DNA from: Nepenthes gracilis
Lineage: Eukaryota; Streptophyta; Magnoliopsida; Caryophyllales; Nepenthaceae
Length of the DNA: 64,000 nt
Direction: 5' to 3'
Assembly (NCBI GenBank): GCA_033239525.1
Contig: BSYO01000016.1
Span: 8,009,045-8,073,044, forward strand
Below are positions 33,291-43,659 of this stretch, piece by piece. The notes beneath the pieces are model-generated. The model worked only from the letters and a program-made list of their open reading frames with translations. It had not been told where the DNA came from and made no database searches. Position numbers and translations under genes: made by a program. How positions within the stretch are numbered: the first letter of the stretch is position 1; each line of letters opens with the position of its first letter.

Positions 33291-33479
33291 AAGTGGATGA
33301 AGGTCCTCCGACTTAGGGACCAGTTTAAGCCGTTTCATCTTTTGAAATGAAAAGCATGCACACATTCACATGAATGATCACACAGGAATATAAAAGCAAC
33401 AATTTTATTAGTTGAAACATGATACATGGACAAGCACTCTTCATCATGTATGCACACCTTACTTGACCTTGGTACCGGA

Positions 33480-36400
33480 TCATCGGTAGTATTTCTTGAG
33501 GTGGGCAGCGTTCCAAGTCTGAGGGACCAGCTTGCCGTCCTGGGTGCATAGCTTGTACGCTTCATTTCGGAGGATCGCCGAGATGAGGAACAGAGCCTCC
33601 AAACCAGGAGAGAGCTTGTTCCTATTGGCGGTCCTTCCCGCCGCCTCTACACTCTAGAGGACCCGATCCCCGACCTCGAGTGGGCGATCCTTCACCCGCT
33701 TATTGTAGTATTAAGCGACACGCTGCCGGTAGGCTGCCGTCCTCAAGCGCGCCGTGTCATGGACCTCCGAAAGTAGATCCAAGCATTCCCTGAGCCTTTG
33801 AAAGTTGGTGGTGGGGTCGAAGCATTCAACCCGCAGGCTAGGGAGTCCCACTTCGACAGGCACCACCGCCTCGACCATATAACAGAGGCTAAAGGGTGCT
33901 TCTCTCGTAGGTTCCTGTGGCGTCGTGCAGTACGACCAGAGCACAGAGGGCAACTCGTCAGCCCAGGAGCCCTTGCGTCCTCAGGCATGGTCTTTAGTTA
34001 GTGCAATAGCGTCTAGTTGGTGACTTCGACTTGGCCGTTAGCTTAGGGGTACGCCACGAACGTGTGAACTGGCCTGATGCGCAAGCTCACACAGTACTTG
34101 GTGAACCATTTGCCGGTGAATTGGGTTCTGTTGTCAGTCACTAGACCTCGGGAATCCCGAACCAGAAAATGATGCTTTGTCGAACAAACTCCGTTGCATT
34201 CTGCCCTGTTATCCACCCAAGGGAGTCACTTCAATCCACTTGGTGAAGTAGTTGATGCCGACGATGAGGAACTTTATTTGTTCGAAGGCCAAGGGCATCG
34301 GCCCAATGATGTCGAGCCCCTACTACACGAACGGCCATGGGGATTGCAGGCTATGCAGTTCCGAATGTGGTTGATGGATGGTCAAGGTCCCATGAACCCA
34401 GCAACTCTCGCACTTTCTAACAAATTCCATGGCGTCTCACTTCATTATGGGCTAGAACAAACCCTGTCGCATGATCTTGAATGCAAGGTTCTTTCCTCCA
34501 ACGAGCGAACCGCACACGCCGAGGTGGACCTCGCCTAGCGTGTACTCAGCCTCTTCCAGAGTTAGGCATTTTAGGGAGGGGGTTGAATATCCTTGTAGGT
34601 ATAGCCTACCATTGATGATCGTATACCAGCCTACCGTCTTCCTTATTCACTAGGCCTCTTTAGGGTTCATCGACAGGGTTCTGCCATCAGGTACTTGTAG
34701 TACGAGATCATCTAGTTGTCGCCTTCGGTTACCTGTAGTACTTCCTGATTTGGGCTGTCAATGCTTGGGGCGTAGAGAAGTTCCCGCATGCTCTTGGCAT
34801 ACTATTCCAGGGATCCTGTCGCTGTGTCCCTAGCCAACTGGTTGGCTTTCCAGTTTTTAGCTCTCAGGACGTGTTCAATTTTGAAGCTCTCGAATGCCTG
34901 GATCTAGGCTTTCTCCTTCGCCAAGTATTTAGAGAGCTGTAAGTTTGATACCTCAAAGGCTCCTTAGATTTGGTTGACCACCAGCTCTGAATTGCTACGC
35001 ATGACTAGTGCCTTCACTGAGCATTCCCTAGCCAACTAAAGCCCCTGACAAGGGTTTCATATTCCGCCACATTGTTAGTAGTTGGGAAGGCGAGTGCAAG
35101 GGAATATTTGATCTTCGACCCGTTTGGAGTCCTAAGCACAACTCCAGTCCACTGCCTGTCTATGTGGATGAGCCGTCTGCGTTTAGGATCCACATGGGAG
35201 CATCCAGAGCACCCGTGCCTTCATGCTGGTCCTGAGCGTCAAGGACTGGGGTCGCCCCCTCGACGATGAAGTTCGCTAGAGCTTAGCCTTTGAGGGCCGG
35301 CCACAGTCGGAACTCCACGTCGAACTTACCCAGCTCTATAGCCCCAGCTATATAACCCATTTGACAAGTAGTCCTAATGTCTCAAGCTTCTAAAGGATCG
35401 CTTTCAAGGGTTGATTGGTTGGTCAGCACGATGATCCAGCGCTCCTAGAAGTAGGGCCACAACTATCGCGTAGAATAGATGAGAGCCAAGGCAATTGTCT
35501 CGGCATGGGAGTAGCGAGACTCCACATCCGTCAATACCTTGCTCACGCAGTACACGGGTCGCTATGTGCCTTCGTGTTGCCAGATGAGGACCGAACTCAG
35601 AGCTATGTCCGACACAGCTAGGTAGAGATATAGATCCTCGCCGTTCAAAGGTGAGTTCAGAAGGGGCGCACTAGCGAGGCATGTTTTCAGTTCCTAAAAT
35701 ACTACCTCACACTCATCCATCCATCGGAACCCAGATACCTTCATTCCTCTGAGTACCTTAAAGAACGGCAAGTACTTCTCAGTAGACTTAGCCAGGAAGC
35801 CTGATAGGGCAGCAAGTTGCCTAGTGAGCCTTTGGACTTCCTTCATAGTCCGTGGGGGTTTCATGTCGAGGATGGCTTTGATTTTCTCCGGGTTCACTTC
35901 GATGCTATGCTGGGACACTAAAGCCTAGGAAATTTTCAAAGGTTACTCCGAATGTGTACTTGGCCGGGTTGAGTTTCATCCCATGAGCCCGAAGTACTTC
36001 AAAGGTCTCCTCTAGATCTCAAACGTAGTCATCAGCTACCTTGCTTTTGACAAGCATGTCATCCACATACGCCTCCACGTTCCTTCCGATCTGCATTTTG
36101 AATATTTTGTTCACCAGCCGTTGATAAATTGCCCTAGTGTTCTTCAGGCCAAGGGACATGACCTTATGGCAGTACGTCCCTTGGTTGGTCATAAAGGAGA
36201 TATACTCCTCATCGTCCGGGTCCATTTTTATCTAGTTGTAGACTGAGTAGGCGTCCATAAAACTTAGGAGTTCATGCCTGGACGTGGAGTCTACCAGCTA
36301 ATCGATCCGTAGGAGCGGAAAGCTGTCCTTAGGGTAAACCTTGTTTGCGTTGGTGAAGTCGACGCATATTCACCACTTGTCGTTACTCATTTTTACGAGC

Positions 36401-36550
36401 ACGATGTTCGACTGCCAATCTAGGTGTTGGACCTCCCTTATAAACCCAACGTCCAGCAGCCTCTTCACCTCCTCTCTTATGGCTATCGGCTTCTTGACGG
36501 AGTGATTCCTACACTTCTACCTGACAGGTTTGCAACCGAGATTGAAGTCT
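33480..36550 (-). pseudogene. Tat-lineage gypsy pol (RT, dual RNase H, integrase)
   Basis: Read right to left. RT starts near 36540 (KKPIAIREEVKRLLDVGFI, CVDFTNANKVYPKD), has the intact catalytic YVDD at 36069-36058 ([11 protein letters not shown]), then KLNPAKYTFGV and the connection PEKIKAILDMKPPRTMKEVQ at 35880-35820. RNase H is at about 35700-35330, and the second RNase H at about 35280-34850 (WILNADGSS, AKNWKANQLAR). Integrase core is at about 34330-33950 (VTDNRTQF, FVAYP.ANGQVEVTN), followed by the C-terminal module (YYNKRVK, TWNAAHLKKYY) with a stop at 33480-33482. Numerous stops and shifts. The 5' portion (gag, protease) is missing beyond about 36550, where unrelated AT-rich DNA begins. 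Confidence 0.9.
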
Positions 36551-36559
36551 TGATAGAAG

Positions 36560-37047
36560 AACACGAAAGTAACCCTTATTTTTAAAGCAAATGAGGCAAC
36601 ACCCATGGAGAAAACGAAGCTAATGACCGAGAAAAAGAATGAAAATGGCTACCCCAACCGATCGGCAAAAGTTGTCATACCAATTTCGACCGGTGGTTTC
36701 TCCCTCTTTCCTCTCCTTATTATTCTTTGTTCTTTTGCTTCCCTATTTCCTCATTTTACTTATATTACTATTATTATTATTATTTATTATATTTACCTAT
36801 TTATTATTACTATTACTATTATTATTTTATTATCATTTAATAATATTATTTATTACTAATTATTATTAATGTTCATTAATATATATATTATTACTCAAAT
36901 TTAATATTACTATCATTTGTCATTTATTATTAATTATTTGATACATATTATTTATAATATTTATTAATATCAATATATCATATTATTTATTACTATATTA
37001 AATTCATCATTATATAATCCAGTTTAAAATATTAGGGTGTTATAACA
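36560..37047 (-). repeat. AT-rich segment with an LTR-like terminus
   Basis: Contains an (ATT)n-type low-complexity tract at about 36765-36890. Its right edge on minus reads TGTTATAACACCCT, like chromovirus LTR starts (TGTAAYACCC), and abuts copia coding sequence at 37048. I read it as part of an LTR inserted in the copia protease, but no second terminus or duplication is found. Confidence 0.35.
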
Positions 37048-40000
37048 GGCGCTTTATTCCACGCCACATTCAGAAGGAGATTGTTCACATATTACATTCT
37101 GAGAGATTTTGGAGTGATAAGGATAAAAAATGAAGGAACGTCCCGGATTGTTGGCAGAGGTGATGTACTGCTTGTTACCAACAATGAGACGAGGTTGTTG
37201 CTGAAAGACGTCCGGCATGTCCCTGATATCCGACTGAATATAATTTCAGTTGGCATGCTAGATGATGAAGAGTATTATAATACCTTCTGTGAAGGAGCCT
37301 GGAGATTGACTAGAGGGTCTCTAGTCATTGTCCAAGGTAAGAAGGTCTCTGGGTTGCATGTGATGAAAGCGTTTGATATCGCTAGAGAAGTGAATGCTGC
37401 TAGTAGTAAGGAGTCCTCGAATCTGTGGCACCGTCGTTTGGGCCATATAAGTGAGAAATGACTATACCATCTAATCAAGAAGTGTCTTATTCAAGGCTTG
37501 CAAGAAGACAGACTGAGAACATGTCCTCATTGTATGGCAGGAAAGTAGCGATGAGTTTCCTTCCTTGGAGACTTGTCCTCTAAGAAGACTAAACTGCTTG
37601 ACTTGATTCATACTGCTATATGTGGGCCATTTAAGGAGAAATTATTCGGAGGAGATCAGTATTTTGTATTGTTCATTAATGATTGCTTGAGAAAATTATG
37701 GGTTTACCCACTTAAGATCAAGGATCAAGTCCTCGAAATATTTAAGTATTATTATGCTCTGGTTGAATGATAGACAAGAAGGAAATTGAAGTGCGTCAGA
37801 AGTGACAATAGCAGCGAGTATATTGGGGCATTTGATACCTATTGTAAAAAGGTATTTGCCACCAGAAGGCGCTGTCAGCAACACTACAGCTGAATGGAAT
37901 GGCAGAAAAGATAAACCACATGTTATTGGAAAGAGTCAAGTGTCTACTCTCCAAAGTAAGGCTCTCTGGATCCTTCTGGGTAGAAACTTTAAGGACGGTG
38001 GCCTATGTCATCAATAGGTCACCCAGTAGGCTATTAAATGGAGAAGTACTGAAGAATGTGTGGTCTGGAAAGCATCCATCCTACAACCATCTTCGGGTAT
38101 TCAGTTGTAAGACCTTTGTATACATTCCAAGAGAGGAGAGAACTAAATTAGAGCCAATGACGATGCAATGTGTCTTTGTAGGCTACAAGAAAGATGAACT
38201 ATAGTTCAGGTTTTATGATCTAGTTGAAAAGAAGTTTATCCAGTCAAGGGACGTGTTCTTTGTTAAAGAAAAGATCATTGAGGATATTGGCAGTGAGAAG
38301 AAAGTATTATTTGGTACCGGTCGAACAGACAACATTGGTGTTGATATTGTTTGACCGAGAAGGTATCATTTGGTACTGGTCGAACAGACAACATTGGTGT
38401 TGATATTGTCCGACTGACACACAGTGAGGACAATGTCTCAGAAGTGGCCAAGCAAGATAATGAGGAGGATAATGTCACTTCTCAGTTGGCCGAGAAAGTT
38501 ACTGTTTGACATTCCTCAATAGACCAACGATCATCGGTCTATTTGTTCGCCAGTGAGTATGTGTTACTCACTGATGTAGGTGAACCTGAAGGCTTTGAGG
38601 AAGCCATGAAGGATGAGGTAGGTTCATTGCATGAGAACTATACATTTGAATTGGCTGAACTGTCAAAGGGAAAGAGAGCCCTAAAGAATAAATAAGACTT
38701 CAAGTTGAAGACCAATGAAAATACCTTTCAACTGAAGTACAAAATAAGGCTAGTGGTGAAAGGCTTGAACCAATACAAAGGGGTTGAATTTGATGAAATC
38801 TTTATCCCGGTTGTAAAAATGTCCTCCATACGTGTGGTACTTGATTTTGTCACTGTCTTAAATTTGGAGGTGGAGCAACTAGATATCCAGATAGCATTCC
38901 TCCATGGTAACCTTGAGGAGAAAATTTATATGGAGCAATCGGAGGGATTCCACATTAAGAGGAGGCAAGGACTGGTATGTAGACTGAAGAAAAGCTTGTA
39001 TGCACCGAAACAGGCTCCACGACAATGGAATAAGAAATTTGAGTCTGTTATGGTGGATCAAGGCTACTGAAAAATTGATTTTGACCATTGTGTATTTGTT
39101 CAAAGATTTTTAAAAGATGACTTCATCATCCTTCTCCTCTATGTGGACGATATGTTGATCGTTGGACATATTAGTGTACGGATCAAAGAGTTGAAGCAGC
39201 AGCTTGGGCAGTCATTTGCCATGAAGGATTTGGGGCCTGCAAAACAAATTCTGGGCATCAAAATATTTTACGACCATAAGAATAAGAAACTTTTGCTGTC
39301 CCAAGAGAGCTATATTGAGAAAATACTTCAACGGTTTAAGATGGAGAAGTCCAAGCTAGTGAGTGCTCCACTGGCCAACCACTTCAGGCTAAGCTGTAGA
39401 AAATGTCCGACCGTAGAAATTGAGAAGGCTGCCATGAGAAGCATGCCCTATTCTTTAGTAGTAGGGAGTTTGATGTAGGCTATGGTGTGCATAAGGCCAG
39501 ACTTTACACACGCAGTCGACACTGTTAGCAGGTTTCTCTCAAATTTCAGAAAAGAGCACTGGTCAACTGTAAAGTAGATTTTGAGATATCTTCGGGGGAT
39601 TTCAAAAATGTGACTACATTTTGAAAGTGAGAAGCTCTAGTTGATTTGTTACACAGATACAGATATGGCTGGAGATGTTGTCTCTCGAAAGTCCACTTCG
39701 GGATATCTAGTTATGTTTGCCGGAGGGCAGTCTCCCAACAGTCTAAGCTATAGAAGTGTGTTGTTCTCTCCACCACAGAGGCAGAATTCGTTGCAGTCAC
39801 TGAAGCAAGTGAGGAGATGTTGTGAATGAAAAAGTTCATCCAAGAATTGGACCTCAAGCAGGAGAGGTATGTGGTGCTTTGTGACAGTCAAAGCGCTATA
39901 CATCTGTGTAAGAACTCATTCCAATCAAGATTGAAATATATTGATATTCAACACCATTGGGTGAGAGATGTTGTTGATGAAGGGTTGCTATCATTGAAAA

Positions 40001-40090
40001 ATGTTTGAATTGAAAAAATGGGATAGATATGTTGATTAAAGTACTGCCAAAGGGAAAACTTGAAGCTTGTTGTGAAATAGCTAGTCTGAT
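37048..40090 (+). pseudogene. Ty1/copia pol, Tork/TNT type (protease edge to RNase H)
   Basis: Opens inside the protease: GALFHATFRR, just after the place of the catalytic Asp. The gag-pre-integrase region follows (LLKDVRHVPDIRLNIIS, LWHRRLGHISEK, CPHCMAGK), then integrase (KLWVYPLKIKDQV, and a frame-shifted VRSDNSSEY) and a second integrase block at 37899-38204 (VINRSPSRLL, VFVGYKKDE). RT has KYKIRLVVKGLNQYKGVEFD, LDIQIAFLHGNLEE and intact YVDDMLI (39140-39160). RNase H has YTDTDMAGD.VSRKSTSGY and a CDSQSAIHLCKN block ending near 40008. About ten breaks. Sequence and order fit the TNT1/Tork group. The 5' half is lost at 37048. Confidence 0.9.
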
Positions 40091-40907
40091 TGATTTGGTT
40101 CCCACACAGCCCTAAGGAAATATTTTTTGGGATCACTCCAGTGTGGGAAAGTGCCAGAGTGAAAATATCGGAGTAGAAGATGCATGTTTGGAAAAAGCCA
40201 TAGTGAAAATTAACCAATCGGGCAAGCAAAAATCCAGTCAACAGGATGTTGACTGACTGAGAAAAGAATCCGATCAATAGGATATCGGTCAACGAGATGT
40301 TGACCAGTTGAAAAAAGAATTGTGGGATGTCTGAAAAGGTTGCTTCTGCAAAAGCAGCGAGTTGACCTATCAGAGTTGGTAGCTGACTGTGTCAATTGCA
40401 AAATGGCAGGAAAGCGACATCTCAGGGAAGATGGAAGGTTTTTGTGCATCATACAAAGGTGTCTTGCAGAGTTAGTGGCAGGTTCTCTCGTGCACGCAAC
40501 CTACCTGACGTGATGATTGCAACCAGATGTGTAGGTGGTTAGCCAGCTTGTGTATATACGTATATGTTTGTGTATGGAATAATGTTTGCAAGTTTTAAGG
40601 AAGTGTCAGTGTGAAGAGGAGAGTAGTGAGAAAAGAAAAATGTAAGAGAGAATTGTATTCTTGTTCTTGTTTTATTCTCAGCTCTTCGAATGGCTTTTGT
40701 GGCCAGGGATTTCTATAATCATTTTACATAGTGAAATTTATTTGTGGATTAAGTGTCTCGTGATTTTTTTCTCTTATTTTAGAAAATGACTTTCCACATA
40801 AAATTTGGTTTGTTGTTGCTCTCTCTTTCACATTCTTCCATTGTGTGTGCGTTTGTGCATCCCTCTCTTTACTGTCTTTGTTGTCCAACCTGCTCATTTT
40901 CCTAACA
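40091..40907 (+). repeat. Probable 3' end and LTR of the copia element
   Basis: Non-coding sequence after RNase H. The LTR may run from a TGTGGGAAAGTG near 40142 to CCTAACA at about 40907, with a TATATACGTATATG core near 40551. Termini are guesses: no partner LTR is present. Imperfect internal repeats (GGATGTTGACTGACTGA / GAGATGTTGACCAGTTGA) lie at 40240-40320. Confidence 0.4.
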
Positions 40908-41595
40908 TTTAGGTGGGTGTTTAGTGTATTCATTTCCGTTATAAACATTTCGTGTTTCAATGTAGCGGGCTATTATTTGGTTATATTTATTCCCTACTTT
41001 TAAATTTTAATTTAACATCTATTTTATTTTAAGATTTGCAAGACATAATTAGTTTCTAAAACATTTTATTCCTACTTTTGCAGGCCAGTTTAGTTTTAAA
41101 TTCATACCCAAGCATTGTAACTTTATATTACGTCATGCCGTGAAAATTAACATGTTACGATTGATCCTTCAAGTTCTACAACAATTCTCAATTTTTGTTT
41201 TCAATTTTTTTTCCTCTTAGTTTATCTTTTCTACACTTTATTTAATGAGCTATGGATATTTGAGCCAACAATACTCATACAACTTTGTAATCCTATGTTT
41301 TAATTTCTTGCAATCTATTTCTTACTCTTTTATTTTTTGAATCCTTGATGGCCGAAACACCGATGCTACAAAAATTTTAAATTTTTTCATATTACATTTT
41401 AACATTTTAATTTTTATTACTGTTGGACGATAATGCCACCGTCCCATTATAGCTAAATAGTTGTCCTCCCGATTTGAACCAGAACCTCTACATCAAGAAT
41501 TTCTATTGTTCGCTATAGAAATCACCTATCATACAATAGATTTAATCAATTATTTTTCTGAAATTGACCCAAGACACCTCTTTTTATAACTCTTT
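40908..41595 (-). other. Leader-side fragment downstream of a chromovirus PBS
   Basis: AT-rich. It follows the primer binding site on minus, so it should be the 5' leader or gag side of a chromovirus, but no gag similarity is visible. A GGTTCAAATC box occurs at 41480-41471 on minus without a tRNA fold. Confidence 0.35.
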
Positions 41596-41605
41596 TCTGA
41601 TACCA
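41596..41605 (-). promoter_or_regulatory. Primer binding site, initiator tRNA-Met type
   Basis: TGGTATCAGA on minus, four bases after the LTR end at 41610. This is the usual PBS of plant chromoviruses. Confidence 0.75.
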
Positions 41606-41609
41606 CAAC

Positions 41610-43639
41610 TGTTATGAATTTGGACTAGAACAGGTCTAAACAATTACAGTTTATAAATATTAAAATTTTAAAATTAATACCACAATGATCATCAAATCCC
41701 AAACTAGGGCATAACAAAACAAATAGATCATAAAATCTTATCATCCAATAAAAACAATAGACAAAACTACTCCATAAATTATCATCGAAAAATCATCCAA
41801 ACAATATTATACATATAACTTACTCCATAAATATCGTAATGGAGGTGACAATCAACCATAATAATCAAAACTCAATATACAAAATCTAACAGTCTCAATA
41901 CATAACCATAGGCCTACAACCGATCAGTTCGAAATATTTTAAATACATTTGAAACAAATCTAAACCAAAACAAAGTGAAACTCACCAAATAGACCAATGC
42001 TGCCGTTAGATTACGTCCAATCCCATTAATTTGAAGAAATAAGAAGCAAAACATGACCTTAAAACTCAACAAGTATCAATATTATATAATAAATAATAAT
42101 TTTTGAAATCAAATGGAGGGTCCATGAATTAAATCAAAATATGTAAAAGATGCAAATTTAAAAACTTGATATCGAAAGTAATGAGGGTAGTCTCGTACTT
42201 AAATTATAGTCTGAATCAAATATAGTCCCATGGGGACTTGCCCATAACAAATCGTGATTCGGATTCAAATCACATAATCCAAATAATATATGAATTCATA
42301 TGAAACATATATTGAATGAAATAAAGTCAGAATTTAAATCACATACAAATAAATAAAGGCCAGATCAAAATTATATAAATCAAAACATATTCCGAGACAA
42401 ATCACATATCCAAAGCTAAGAGACTGATCAAATCCCAACTAGGGATAAACTGATAAATCTCAAATCAAATTTCAAATACAATTCCATGTAAAAATATAAA
42501 GCATGTATAAAATTAAAGAACCAAAGATCAAGAGATCAATTTAAGAAAGTGTTATATATATTTTTGTTAACCTTAAACTAGAGTCATCTACTATTTAGAT
42601 CATAGGTAGGGCCATCTATGTACTCTGCCTCCCATAAATAAGGAACTCACTCACTATATTTTGTCATCCGCGGTTTTGAGTGTAATCGTCAAACTTAGTA
42701 CATATATTAGGATATCCAAATATATTAATTTTTTATTTAATTTTCCTACGATAGTTCTCATTAAAATACAGATGGGGTGAGTTAATTACAAACATAGCCT
42801 TTTCTTACCAACAGAAAAAGAATTTACAGATATTTTTTCATCGAGAATAGAGCTCTTTTCATCGGGAGAGGAATAGATAACAGATTAGATACCAAATACC
42901 AGAGGTAGTAGCATCGATCCCCAAGCAACAATATATGAGTACTAATGCAAGGCCCATCCAGAATTTATTCCCATTTTTATACAAATTTACTGATATAAAA
43001 ATATACAATCTCAAATATATATATATTTTCTCATAAAATAACAAAACCCTTAAATATTTTCAAATCCAGAATAAAATCCCCAAATGATTAGTAAAAATAC
43101 ATGCATGTGTGATAGGAAACAAATAGGGTAAATAAAACTAGTATGTATGAATATTAAACCTTCAAAACATATACAAAACTTATCAGATATTGAAACAGAC
43201 TAAGGATAGGATTTAAAGACACTTGTCTCAATCTTATACTAAATAAATTTAATAAAAAGATATTCCAAACCACCACTCCTCTTCTTCCTCTCTCCTCTTC
43301 CTCCTCCTCTCCCTCTCTCCTCACTTCCTTCTCCTGCACAAAGGCCTGTATAGTGCCCCACAGCCACTTATATTCTCGTCGACACTCGAGTGTCACTTCA
43401 GGCATGCCTCAAGCACCAAGCCTATGATTTTCGACGCTTGAGCTCGGCCCTCAAGCACGCCTCAAGTGCTAGCCCATGGTATTCTGCACCTCATAAGCCT
43501 CTCGGACACATCTCAGGCACCAACTGGCTAATCTGAATTTCTTTAAATTTTCGCAAGATACAATAAATTCTAAAGCATCCAAATTATCTAAAATAACAAT
43601 TATATCTAAAATAAATCAAATAAGAAATCGGGTATTACA
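41610..43639 (-). repeat. Chromovirus LTR (2.0 kb) flanked by both PPT and PBS
   Basis: On minus it starts TGTAATACCCGATTTC at 43639 and ends CAAATTCATAACA at 41610; length 2030 bp. The solo LTR at 61111-63095 is homologous along its length, including the CT-rich patch (TCTTCTTCCTCTCTCC) and the CAATATATGAGTACTAAT segment. A polypurine tract precedes it and a PBS follows it, so it would be 3' LTR to one copy and 5' LTR to another. Confidence 0.85.
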
Positions 43640-43644
43640 ATTAA

Positions 43645-43653
43645 CCCCTCCTT
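43645..43653 (-). promoter_or_regulatory. Polypurine tract of minus-strand chromovirus
   Basis: AAGGAGGGG on minus in the context TTATAAGGAGGGGTTAAT, six bases before the LTR start. It matches AAGGAGGGAAGAA before the 3' LTR at 57244. Confidence 0.7.
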
Positions 43654-43659
43654 ATAAAA

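Larger units (their letters stand above)
12758..36550 (-). mobile_element. Tat-lineage gypsy element 2, interrupted by a LINE nest
   Basis: On the minus strand the order is pol (36550-33480), an 82-bp tandem repeat, antisense genes on + (32395-29266), a LINE nest (about 28430-14132), remaining interior, polypurine tract and LTR (13588-12758). The 5' part (LTR, gag, protease) is missing beyond about 36550. The assignment of 13602-14131 and 28430-33480 to one element rests on orientation and on having the same plan as the Tat element at 1-6779; the LINE insertion duplication was not found. Confidence 0.65.

Noticed and set aside
41460..41500. Possible tRNA or SINE B-box (GGTTCAAATC on minus)
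   Set aside because: No cloverleaf: the T-stem has mismatches and no matching acceptor stem or A box at the right distance was found.
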